64,000 bases of DNA, taken from Nymphaea colorata (Eukaryota > Streptophyta > Magnoliopsida > Nymphaeales > Nymphaeaceae). Below the pieces are notes generated by a model. It was not told where the DNA came from and made no database searches. It saw nothing but the letters and a program-made list of their open reading frames with translations. The DNA is taken from the NCBI RefSeq assembly GCF_008831285.2, contig NC_045138.2, forward strand, positions 31,901,934-31,965,933, written 5' to 3'. The first letter of the stretch is position 1. The number at the start of each line of letters is the position of its first letter. Of the stretch, positions 30,514 through 41,212 are shown piece by piece. The position numbers and the translations under genes were made by a program.

Positions 30514-31084
30514 GCTATTTTCTGTTTCGTTGCGTTCCCTCCAAAAATATATATATATATATCTAGATACAAGGTAACGACGAGGTGCACGGAAAAAAGA
30601 AGCTCACGCCGAAAAATGCCCCCTGAAACACCTCTGGCCTCCATATTTAAATTCACGTGAACGTTGAACGAAGAACTCCATCCAACCGACCATTGTTCTC
30701 CATTTTTCTTATCGACGTTTGGTATACCTAAATTTTATAATTAATTTACTAAAAGTTTAATAAATTCAATTATTAAAAAATTTAGGTATTTTATAGAATT
30801 AAAAAATTCAAACCTTAATTTCATTCCATTTTCAAAAAAATTGAGTTCAACCAAAATTCCAAACCATCAAACTCTCATTTACTCACAACATCCATAATTG
30901 TGTCAATACTAGACGCATGATTGAACAAGTGGAGCCAAAAAAATTTGTTGGAAGAACACTTGCTTAAAAATACTCAAATCTAGTGATGCACCTGTATGTG
31001 CAAGAATAAATATTTAAAATTCTCATTTAAAATAAAAAACTTTTTAAGATAACTACCTTGCACGCACGTACTTCAATAAAATTA

Positions 31085-31262
31085 GTTTTTCTCTGGTGAT
31101 AAAGGTACATGGATGTAGATTGCTTGAAATTAGTTTTTGTCTAGATTGTTTGAAATCAGTTTTTATATGATCAAAGTAAATGGATGTAGATTGTTTGCAT
31201 GCTTTAACTTGTACGTGGTAGTTTTGAACTGATAAAGGTAAGTGGATGTGGATCAAATTTGA
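31085..31262. repeat. Degenerate short direct repeats
   Basis: The words GATAAAGGTA or ATCAAAGTAA followed by TGGATGTAGATTG or TGGATGTGGAT recur three times, with GAAATTAGTTTTT-type text between them. This looks like a decayed minisatellite. Confidence 0.5.
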
Positions 31263-32406
31263 ATCCAAACTTCTAAATGCCATGATCGTTTGATTTGCTC
31301 GAACACATGATTCTTAAGAATTGAGATCCATTAATTTAACATTGTTTCGTTCCTCCTCCTAATAATAGATTATGAATTTTATAGGGTTTCAAATAGAGAC
31401 TGTATGTCTGGCATAAGGTTCTTAGTTGTATGAAGCATGAAATTTATTGTGGGTCTTTTGTTTCTATAACAAAAGCACGCTACTTTAGAACCATAAATCT
31501 ACAATTCTAAGTAATCAAACATTCTCTGAACCAAATGAATCGAATTTCAAATGGGAGACTTGATAATTGTCCCAAGTCAATTGTATGAAGAGCCCGAATC
31601 CGTCTTTTACGTTAAAATCTAAATCCAAATTTTGAATTGAATTTGGCCTCTTATCAAAACGTCAGAGATTAAGATATAAAACCAACCAGATGTCGTTTCT
31701 TAAATCCGAATCAAATCCAAATTTTTGATTGGATTTTTTTAATGTATGTTTTATTTTTTAATAGTTTGGTCAAATATCGATCCAAATCGCATGTATTTAC
31801 ATCCCTAATTGCCATGTGCGTTAGGTTGCTCTAGATGCCAATTATGTCTACAATGCACCTGCACTATGGTTTGTACGAATTATGTGGGTTGTTTCCTTAA
31901 GATGGCATCGGCACATCACCTTTTACCGTCAATGTTTAATTGTTGACTGGTTTAGAGATGTTGGTAGACTAGATTCAAATTAGATATGCTATTTGCCATA
32001 TATGATTTTCAATGTCTATATATTCACACTTGAATGCGAATGAACAAAAATCCGCATAATATATGAACGCGAATTCACATTTTGTAATATGATCCAAAGA
32101 TGACTTTTAGGCTAACATCCAAATATAAATCCAACTTTTAAAGCAAATTTAAGGTACAAATTTTAAAATGTATGGACATTAGTTATAATACACTTATCTA
32201 AAACTACATTCGTTCCGAATTTGAGTTTCATCAAGTATTTACTTAAACCCGAATCTCAATTCAATACTTATCGGATATTAAATTGATAACCCGACCTCGG
32301 ACTTTCGAGCGGGTGGAATTCCACCTGCTCCCATTATGCGTTAAACGGGGTGAAATTCACACCGTTTGATGCAATTTTCGTGCGGGCGCCCGTACCATTT
32401 TTTGGG

Positions 32407-32467
32407 AAAGAAAGGGTTTCACCCTTGCAATCAAACGAAAGAAAGGGTTTCACCCTTGCAATCAAAC
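32407..32467. repeat. 31-base tandem duplication
   Basis: Two adjacent copies of a unit contain AAAGGGTTTCACCCTTGCAA followed by TCAAACG. The unit itself holds the near-palindrome GGGTTTCACCC. Confidence 0.85.
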
Positions 32468-32909
32468 GCCCCCTTAAAAATGTTCAGTCGAATATCAGAT
32501 TTAAATCAAAATTACTGACATCCGTAGATAAGTTATAATTTTGCCTTTAAAAGCATATAATTTACTTGTAAGATATAAAATACGATGAATATATCAAAAT
32601 GAACTAAAACGATTGTCCTTTAACATTAGAACAAAACTCAAGCATTTCCATTCAGTTTTTGAGCGATCCAAACCCACATGCATTTGGATTCGAACTATGA
32701 GGATCAACTCCCTTTTACAATCACATTGATGAGACTGGTTCGGAATGAGGTCGATAATGGAAGCACCCCGTCCGTTGAGTCTGTCGGCTCTCGCTCGCCT
32801 ATCTGCGTTCATCACTTGTAAAAAGACAAAAACGTCATCTATCCAATCTCTCTTGCTTTCCGTCAGTTGTTGTCTTCATGAATGATCTTCAGTGGTACCT
32901 TAGTCATTT

Positions 32910-32917
32910 TATATAAA
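32910..32917 (+). promoter_or_regulatory. Candidate TATA box of the FRS gene
   Basis: TATATAAA is followed by a pyrimidine-rich leader (CTCTCCGTCTCTCTG, about 32964-32980). An AGTAG|GTATTT splice donor near 33059 then begins a 5' UTR intron. A start near 32945 would give a leader exon of about 115 bases. Confidence 0.45.
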
Positions 32918-33059
32918 AATCTATTGAGGTTTGGTTGTCTACGGGGAGCCCTCATTTAACACCTCTCCGTCTCTCTGTGGAATCGTGGATTGATCAGCAG
33001 GGCCATCTCGCTGGAAGAGGGAATGGAGAGTTTGCGGATGCTCGATTGAAGGAGCAGTA

Positions 33060-33699
33060 GGTATTTCTTTTGTTGATTTATTATTAAAAAGTATGGATTA
33101 GAAGTTGAGCTTCCTTGTTTGGTTTGGATTTCTTCCTCTTCACATGTTTCCTTACTGCTGTTCGTATTTGTTCGAATTCATGTTATCCTTCACCCTGAAG
33201 TCTTCCTTTTAGCCATAGTATTGAAATTAGTGTCTTCGGACGGGGTTTCTTCGGTTTCGGAAACCGTCCCCTCTTCTGTTCTAGGGTTTTTCTGCACTAC
33301 CCACTTAAAAATTCTAAGAATTAATGGCATCTCGAATCGTATTAGCAAGTGCACGAGCAAGGAAATACGAGCAAGGAAATGGAAGAGAAATGAAGATATA
33401 CTATACCGGTGGTTGCAGTGCTTGGATTTTGTCCAGTACGAGGTAGCTTCCATGTGGACGTTCTTAGGCTTTAACTGTTTTGATGCGCCAATTATCACAC
33501 GAATTCTGAGTATTATAGTCTTTAACTCGGTTCCTAGAGATGGAAAAAAATTGTTTATTTTATTCGATACCGCTGGTTGTTGTGTTCTTAGTCGCTTCAG
33601 AATGGTCATTTTTAGTTCCTTTTGGGTTTGCAGAATTTGGTGCCTACTGCCTATACACTTCCTTTGTGGGTTTCAGGTTACATTTTGTTGTTAGATGCA
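33060..33699 (+). other. 5' UTR intron of the FRS gene
   Basis: A good donor near 33059 and acceptors TTTGCAG (before about 33634) or TTTCAG (before about 33677) suggest one leader intron with alternative ends. The open frame at 33119-33694 lies almost wholly in this intron, has no domain and is not a credible gene. Confidence 0.45.
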
Positions 33700-36118
33700 A
33701 TGGACTGTGGTATGGATGTCGCGTATGGAATGGGTGAGGACGAAGAAATGGAGGACAATTCCAGTGGAAGTGATCATCAGATTGGTGGGGATGACTATCA
33801 AGGAGGGAATTCGGGTGGAAGGGACCCTCGTGGGAACTGGGACGACGAGACGGAGGTGAACTCTGGTGGAGGGGACTTAAGCACATCTGAGGGGTCTGCA
33901 ATTCTTGAGCCATACGAGGGTATGGAGTTTGATTCAGAGGAGGCAGCGAAGAAGTTCTATAATGCATATGCTAGGCGTATGGGCTTTAGCGTTCGTATTG
34001 GCTCCACCAGTCGGTCCGTTCAGGACAGGTCGATAATTGGTCGTTATTTTGTTTGCTCCAAGGAGGGGTTTCGGCAAAAAAAAGCTGGGGATGATGAAGA
34101 CAAGGTCTTGAAGCGGAAACGTCTGATTACTAGGGAGGGTTGTAAGGCAAAGTTGGCAGTGAGAAAGAATAGTATTGGAAAGTGGATTGTTAGGATATTC
34201 ATAAAGGAACACAACCACGCGATGATGACTCCAAGCACAGTTCAGTACCTTCGTTCGCATAAGAGATTGTCAAGTGCTGCACAAAGCTTGAATGATACCC
34301 AAATGGCTGTTGGTGTTCGAGCCAACCTTATGATGTCCTTTTTAAGACTGGAAGCGGGTCGGAGTAGCAACGTTGGGTTCATTGAACGAGATTGCAAGAA
34401 TTACGTTACTACTGTCAGACAAAGGACATTGGGCAAGGGCGATGCACAAGCCGTGCTTGACTATTTCAAGAGAATGCAGGCCAGGAATCCGACATTCTTT
34501 TATGCTATTCAAGTTGATGAGGAAGAGCATATGACTAATTTCTTTTGGGTTGATGGTAGGTCAAGGATGGCCTATGATCACTTTGGTGATGTCGTTACAT
34601 TTGATACAACGTACAAGACAAACAAATATAAGATGCCATTTGCTCCGTTTGCAGGGCTTAACCACCACAGGCAGACCGTATTATTTGGTTGTGCGTTGCT
34701 TTTAGATGAGAGTGAATCATCTTTTGTTTGGCTGTTCACCACATGGCTTGAGGCAATGTGTGGACGTCACCCTACTGCAATCATAACAAATCAAGATCCA
34801 GCCATTGAAGCGGCTCTAGCACGTGTATTCCCTAACTCTCGTCATCGCTTGTGCATGTGGCACATTTTGAGGAAAGTCCCAGAGAAATTGTCTCATGTTT
34901 ATCATGCACATAAGAGCTTTAAGGATGAATTTTATAGGTGCATCCACAACACTGAAACAATTGATGAGTTTGAGGAGTCTTGGGGATTTCTTGTTGATAG
35001 GTACGACTTAAGGGAGCATGAGTGGATTCAGTCTCTTTATGATATTCGTCATCGATGGGTACCTGTTTACTTTAGGAATACCTTTTTTGCAGACATGAAT
35101 ACAACACAAAGAATTATTTTGTTTTTTCATGGCTTCCTAAATTCAAATACAAGTTTGCAAGAGTTTGTTATGCAGTATGCCAAGGCAGTTGAGAGTCGAT
35201 ATGAAAAGGAAATGCACTCAGACTTTGAAACAAATTATATGCAACCAATCCTTAAGACTCAGTGCCCTATGGAGGAAGAAGCAGCAAGGATATATACGAG
35301 AACCATGTTCCTAAAATTTCAAGAGGAATTGGTTGAAAGTCTTGCTTACATCGTTGAGGAGAAAGAGACTGATGGCGTGAGAATTGCATTCAGAGTCACA
35401 AGATATGATCAAGAGAAGAGAGAGCACATAGTTAGGTTAGATGCGGCTAAACAAAGGGCTACTTGCACCTGCCAAATGTTTGAATCTTCTGGTATTCTGT
35501 GTAAACATGTATTGATTGTTTTTAGGATGAATAATATTTTGACACTTCCACCCCATTATATACTGAAGCGGTTCACAAAGAATGCCAAGAGTGATGTTGT
35601 GGTGGATGGAAGTGGAATTGAAATTCAGCGTGATAATAAAGAGTTTCTTGCTCAGAGATATACAGATCTTTGTCAAAGAGCAATCAAGCTTGTTGAAGAT
35701 GGGATGGCATCTGTGGAATCCTATCGCATGGCAATACTTGCTTTGGATAAAGCGTTTGAAGACATTGGTGGAGGGAATAAAGCCCCTGTTGCTGTAACTG
35801 ATCCACCTGAAACCTCTCAAACTGAAAAAGGAAGTGAAGCCAGCAAGCCAATTTATCAAACACCAGCAAATGACAGTCAGCCTAAGGCAGGGAGCTTTCA
35901 AAAGATGCGAAAGTCTCCAGTAAATGCTCCCAGTGTCGTTGGATTTCTTCAACCAGGTCTGCTCACTATTTTCTTTCAGCCTCGTTGCTGTGGAGCTTTT
36001 ATCCTTACATGATTTTATTGCTGATGTTACAGTTGGCAACGGGATAAATGGCAGGCACTGGCATGGTTCATTAGGCAGTGAAGGACCAAGATTGTCAATT
36101 GGAATTCCAACAATGTAA
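33700..36118 (+). CDS. FAR1-RELATED SEQUENCE protein (FRS5-like)
   Basis: This gene encodes a nuclear DNA-binding regulator derived from a MULE transposase. The large exon is 33700-35956 and a small last exon is 36033-36118 (CCAG|GTCTGC donor, TTACAG acceptor), giving 780 residues. An acidic, Gly-rich leader fills residues 1-70. The FAR1 zinc-binding domain runs about 73-175, with C119, C148, H171 and H173. The MULE domain follows, with D302 (TFDTTY) and D366 (TNQDPA). A SWIM finger has C589, C591, C601 and H603. Relatives carry SES(I/M)NS after TTQR; here residues 471-478 read RIILFFHG, so about three residues and the third catalytic-type acidic residue are missing. If the last intron is retained, the frame ends at 36012 instead. 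The start chosen is the first ATG after the leader intron; M31 of the upstream frame at 33712 is an alternative. Closest subfamily by eye is FRS5. Confidence 0.88.
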
Positions 36119-39100
36119 CAAACCACTTTTACGACCAATTATTGTCATGTTCAATCCTGTCATAAGTTTTGTAGCCATGATCCTAACGTTGACATGTTTC
36201 ACAGAGGCGTTTCTCAAGTTTCTCGCTAGAAGGAAATCATGAACGAGATTCGTCTGTGTAAGCTTCTTTCGCAAACCTTGCATTTTGTGTGCCTGATAAA
36301 TCTTGCCATTAGGTCTCAGATTTAGTGAATGAACTCCATTTCTGGTTGTCTCAAATACAATTCAGATCACCGTGGATGATTGAGTTTTGGTAGTACCTTT
36401 CCTTTCCATAAAGGACTCAAACTTGTTTCAGTAACTTGTATACTAGCTTCCCATGCCCAAAAGAAAAAGTGCTGTTTTTTACCATTGCTCAATGTTTATG
36501 TTCTAAGATTGTCATCTGGTTGTGCCTTTGGTCTGGATCATAGCCAAGACCTGTTGTGTTCAGATTTGTAATTACATTGGATGTCTTAAATACTAGTATA
36601 TTGTATGAAATACTGTCGGTGTACTCCTGTCATCATCATAATCATGAAACAGTACATGATAATGAGAACTATGTCACGTCTCATTGCCTGGGCATGTTGT
36701 CTTTAATCACCCCTTTCTTCTCCTTCTCTAATTCTTTTTCCAGGGAAACATTGTGGTGGATAAAGTACAACGTCTAACAATATGTACCTACACATGCACA
36801 CGCCTGCTGTCATTTTCTGGTTGCAATGCTAGTTGGTTGTTTTGCTGTCATGTAGAAAATTCTGGCATGAATAAGGCCTTTCCCTTTTTTTTTCTCCTTG
36901 TACCAAAACTAGAAGGTACCTGTATCATACATGCCTGGCTTGGACTTCGGATTCCTTATCTTAGTTATGTTTATGCCTGTGGCAGCATTTTCCTGGAGTT
37001 CGGATCAGCTCAGGTGATGACGTTGCTGAGGTGTTACTCTTCGAAACAGAAGGCACGGTGACATCTTCCTTTCCTCTTCCCTTTGTGTTAATTTTTTTTT
37101 TGTTATATTTGTGTTTGTGTTCATTTAGTAACTCATTAATAAATCAATAACTGAAGTGAACTCACTGGAACAGGATTAGTTAGCATCTTACCGCTGTTTT
37201 TGTAACAATTCCAGAATGAGGAGATTCCTGGCCAAGAATTGCTCACAAGCAAATTAACCAAGGAGACACATCTACTCCATCGAAATTTGACATCTAAGAT
37301 TGGTCTCGTTGAACTTTTTTTTTTTTTTGTACATACCCCAGTGTTGTGTAAGGGCATCTGGCTTGTGAATATGGTCCCTTGTATCAATAATTGTATATCT
37401 TCTTATAGTTTTCATCTCTACTATTGGAATGAAGAAAAAAGGAAATAGAAAGTGATTGCTTTGAAATTGTCTACTCGTACTGGCCAAGGGATCAATTTTG
37501 TAAACATCCATATCAGTACTGTATCAGTTTGTTCACCTGTACAACATATCTGCCAATACGCATCCCTCCGTATTGGCCGCTACGATCTTATTTTTTCGAT
37601 TCTTGAGTTTAAAATAATTTAAAGTACTAAAACAAACCCGTGTCAGCCTGTATCGTGTCAGCAAGAAAGCTTCAATATGGAGAGATGTTGATAACACTGC
37701 AAGGGATGTTGCTTCCGAATGTCACATTATTGTAACCGTGGTGGTTTTGGGAAGGGACGTGCTCGGTGTGAAGGATGCATGTACTCCGTAGCCTTGACTG
37801 TGTTTATGGAACCATAAAAGAGATTCCCCAACAACCGTTTTTCCTCGAAAGCCTTTTGGCTTATTTCTTTTCTGTGAGTCTGATCAGTCGCCCGTTTCTT
37901 GGATGCTGCATATCACCCATGTTGAGGAGCCATACTAATTTTCTTTATGTCATTGTGATTGCAGTCAACACTGAAGATTCGCAAAGCAATTGATTCAGAG
38001 TCAGTTGGAAATTTTTGCTTAGGCTGGTGAAAGGTATAGCGCCTGCGGCGTCTACTTGTTCGTTTGCTCCCATCAAACATGGAAGTGTTTCCTTTTGGAT
38101 GGTTGCTACGTTAGTTATACGGTAGCTGTCTTGTCTACTTCTTTGTTTGCTTCCCGTCAAACATGGAAGTGTTTCCTTTTGGATGGCTGCAAAAGTTAGT
38201 TCTACCGCAGGTGTCTTGTGGTATGAAAGGATCATGGCCTGATGTTTCTTGAAATAAACTCGGGGAACATAGTTCAGGTGAGTGGAAGCTGCTCGCAGAA
38301 GGGCTAAAGCCCTCCCCCTGTTAGGGTTAGGACCCGAGTGAAATACTCATCAACAAGAGTGTTGCAGTCACCTTTTGCAGTCTAGAGAAATAAAGGTCAT
38401 AAGACTAATGATCGAACTCTTATTGGTCCACCAGCCCAACTATGCTTTGCAAGGCCAGTGAACATGGTTGAGCCGACAAAATTTTTAGAAAGTTACGAGT
38501 TATGGAATGTTGATACTGTTAAAATTTTTTCACGGTAGAGAAGAAATTAATGAACATCACATTGTAGCGTATGGTAACATGATTTGAAATCGATAAGGAT
38601 CGCATGTATAGTAACATGGTTTCGTGATGATATGAGAGATACCACAGCTGGAACCATCTCTTTCACAGCACATTCTAGCAATTGCATTTCTTAGGCAACG
38701 TGCGTCCACGGCTCACAGCTATCTCTAATTTGGTGGTACTGAACATCGCCACTGCTTTTTACTACCCATAGGGTGCCAAAGGTTAACAAAAAAACAAAAT
38801 GAGACGAGAGTGAAAGACGAAGTTCAGAAGAAGGATGGAAGCCAGAGTGTCCTCTTGCGAAATATTACTCGATGTATTAGTGATAGTGCAGCAGGCTTTT
38901 TCAGCATGATTTCCAGGAGCCTATACCCACAAAACTGTAGCTCTTGACAAGGCTCCTCTTCAAAGGCAGGATGAGGTTTAAAGCTCTCGATGAAGAGAAT
39001 CCCGCTGGATTTCATGGCCGCATTGAGCATCGAGAAACATGAAGAACAGCGTGGAGCTGCTGGCCAAGGATCAGTCTTCTGGGTTTATTGTAGATCCGAT

Positions 39101-39821
39101 GTATGAAAGAGGTTTTGTGCCTTCTTTCTAGCGCTGTTTGGTGATCCCTTCTTTGTGTTGGCTTCACAATTTTGTCTCATCTTTCCTGTTTCTTAACAGT
39201 GAAAGAGGCAGACTACTAATTAAAATTTTATTTTGTCTCATTAATTAAACATATTAATGAGCCTTTTAAAGATGGTAAAAACTCAAAGGCTAAAAAACCC
39301 TCTCTCTTTCTCCCAATTGAAAGAAGAATATCTTCCAATGAAATAAGGCCAAAGCTAAGAGAGAGGGATTGGGTAGTCCTTTATGTAGTTACCCATTTTT
39401 TCATCACAACTCAAGATTTAATTCTCTTTATGGTAAATAAACAGTACAGACACTAACACTTTATTGAGATCTGCCCATGTGGATGGGTCCTCAGACATCA
39501 TGTCTTATATAATGCAAACTTGTCATGTGGAGGATTCTCTGGTAATTAATACCATCATTAAGCTTCGGTCCTCACTACCCATCTCTCGAAAATCTGAAAA
39601 ATTTCTTTTAAGAGTTTCAACTTTTCATAAAAGAGGACCACAGACTAAACGTCTGCGTGCATTTATAACACTCCATGGGAGTTTATTTATCATACAGAAC
39701 AAGTAGAAAGAAGCTGAAGCCTATCAGGCTCAAAGGCCCAACAGAGATGGTGGAGTTGCATGGATGGATAACTCCACAGATTATAAAAGAAGTATCCCCA
39801 CTACAATTTGCCGCTTCATCT
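36119..39821. other. Intergenic region from FRS to the ENOD93-like gene
   Basis: Both neighbouring genes point their 3' ends into this 3.7 kb. No frame here matches a known protein. It contains an 83-base tandem duplication (38050-38217). The minus-strand frame at 38824-39030 has no recognisable domain. Confidence 0.45.
38050..38217. repeat. Two-copy 83-base tandem repeat
   Basis: Both units start GTCTACTT, share CAAACATGGAAGTGTTTCC plus TTTTGGATGG, and end GTGTCTT or GCTGTCTT. They differ at roughly one base in six outside the core, so the duplication is not recent. A minus-strand open frame across it simply repeats a peptide word. Confidence 0.85.
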
Positions 39822-41081
39822 TCAGGCTTGGATATCTTTGAAGGAGTTCTTCCTTGCAGATGCCAACACCGTCTTGTCTGCAACAATGAAGTAGGCAGCA
39901 CCAGCCACTGCAATCACACCCAACAGATCAATCTCACCCTTTATTTATTTTCTGTTAAGTAACATAAGATCCAATTTTGCAAATGGAATAGTTCAGGAAT
40001 CTGCCCCCAAAATTTGTAATTATTTATAGAAGATTTTAGAAGGTGTTCTATGAATCTGTCCCATTCTTTGGACCATATCCACGGAACAGTTACCTATTCT
40101 TCCGTTTGCCAGACGGACACTTAGAAGTTAAACAGCTATCCTTAATGTTGTTCATGACATTATATTTCATCATCAACACAGCAAAGTCACTTGATCAACG
40201 TGTGCAAGTGATCCACGTTACCGAGTGAGATATGCTGTGGAGATTAAATATGAACATGAGTGGCCATATATACAGCTTGATGATATTAATTGTGAGATGC
40301 TCTACTTCTGCATCACAAGACAGACTGACAGCCTGATGGCATGCATGTGAAGAGCAGAAGGCCAATCTTTGGAGCATGTTATCACCCTGATCCAGCAGAA
40401 CACCGGAGTAATTCACCAGTATCGCCGGAGAAAGAAAATGAGACGTTCAGAATTACCAGTAGAAATGACGAGGGCTTGTGCTGTGGGGTTAAGGTTGTAC
40501 TTTGCCCATTGCAGCGTTCTCACACAGGCAAACTGCAACACCAACCAAACATCAGAGAAGCAATAAGCACAGAGAGAGAGAGAGAGAGCGACAGAGAGAA
40601 AAGGGAGAAAGAGAGAATGGTGATCGCTTACAGTAGGTATTGCTGTGGCAATGCTTGCTACAACTGCTGCTTTGGCTCCGGCAACCACTCCCTCTGACGA
40701 ATATCAAAAGAAAAATCAGTCATTCTTCGCTAACAACTAATCTGGCAAACAATTGGGACAATTGAATGGTTGCAGACGAATCTGATCTCAACCACTTTTA
40801 TTTTCTGTTTTTTTTTTGGGTCTCAAGTTGTTGCTTGCTTCCCACATCAAACTTTGGAGCAAAAATTATTTACAAGATAGATTCAAGGTTAAAGGCAAAA
40901 CCAAACAGAATTTGTACGTCTAACTTTCAACATCAAGCAGCAAAATGCTATTCTTATATATACCATGAGCGTAGCGTTTAGCCATGGAAATCTTATGATC
41001 AAAAGGGCTCAACCCTTTCATCTCCAATGGGGAGGAAACCACGTTTTGTGCGCTCGACATGGCAGATGTCTCAGAAGCCAT
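39822..41081 (-). CDS. Early nodulin 93 (ENOD93)-like protein
   Basis: Four exons, 41081-40964, 40693-40632, 40532-40457 and 39907-39822, have GT-AG borders in phase and give 113 residues. The core matches the ENOD93 family: AKRYAHEGVVAGAKAA (34-49), WAKYNLNP, TAQALVIST, and VAGAAYFIVADKT followed by ARKNSF near the C-terminus. Two hydrophobic segments (about 41-63 and 79-97) predict a small membrane protein. Members occur in many non-nodulating plants. Published work links relatives to mitochondrial respiration and nitrogen response, but that is not shown here. The name reflects soybean nodules and does not imply nodulation. The start ATG is about 100 bases below a clear TATA box. Confidence 0.92.
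40567..40589. repeat. (GA)n microsatellite in ENOD93-like intron 2
   Basis: A short run of GA units lies within the intron between the second and third coding exons. Confidence 0.7.
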
Positions 41082-41204
41082 TGTCAATGAGCAGAAAGAG
41101 ATACTAAAAGAGAGGAACAAGCTCTTAAAAGATTTAGAGGTAGAGAGGAAATAGGAGTTCAAAGCAGGATGAAGAGGTAGGATGGAAGAAGCCCAAGCGG
41201 CCTC

Positions 41205-41212
41205 TATTTATA
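41205..41212 (-). promoter_or_regulatory. TATA box of the ENOD93-like gene
   Basis: On the minus strand this reads TATAAATA within CCATATAAATAGAGG, a near-perfect plant TATA box. It lies about 125 bases before the start codon, leaving a 5' UTR of about 95 bases. Confidence 0.75.

Larger units (their letters stand above)
30514..32909. other. Intergenic region between divergent MSH7 and FRS genes
   Basis: About 2.4 kb of AT-rich sequence separates the two divergent promoters. No coding frame is recognisable. It holds two small tandem repeats, listed separately. Confidence 0.5.

Noticed and set aside
33119-33694. Plus-strand 191-codon open frame upstream of the FRS gene
   Set aside because: It lies in a probable 5' UTR intron, has no domain, and its sequence looks like a translation of T-rich intron DNA.
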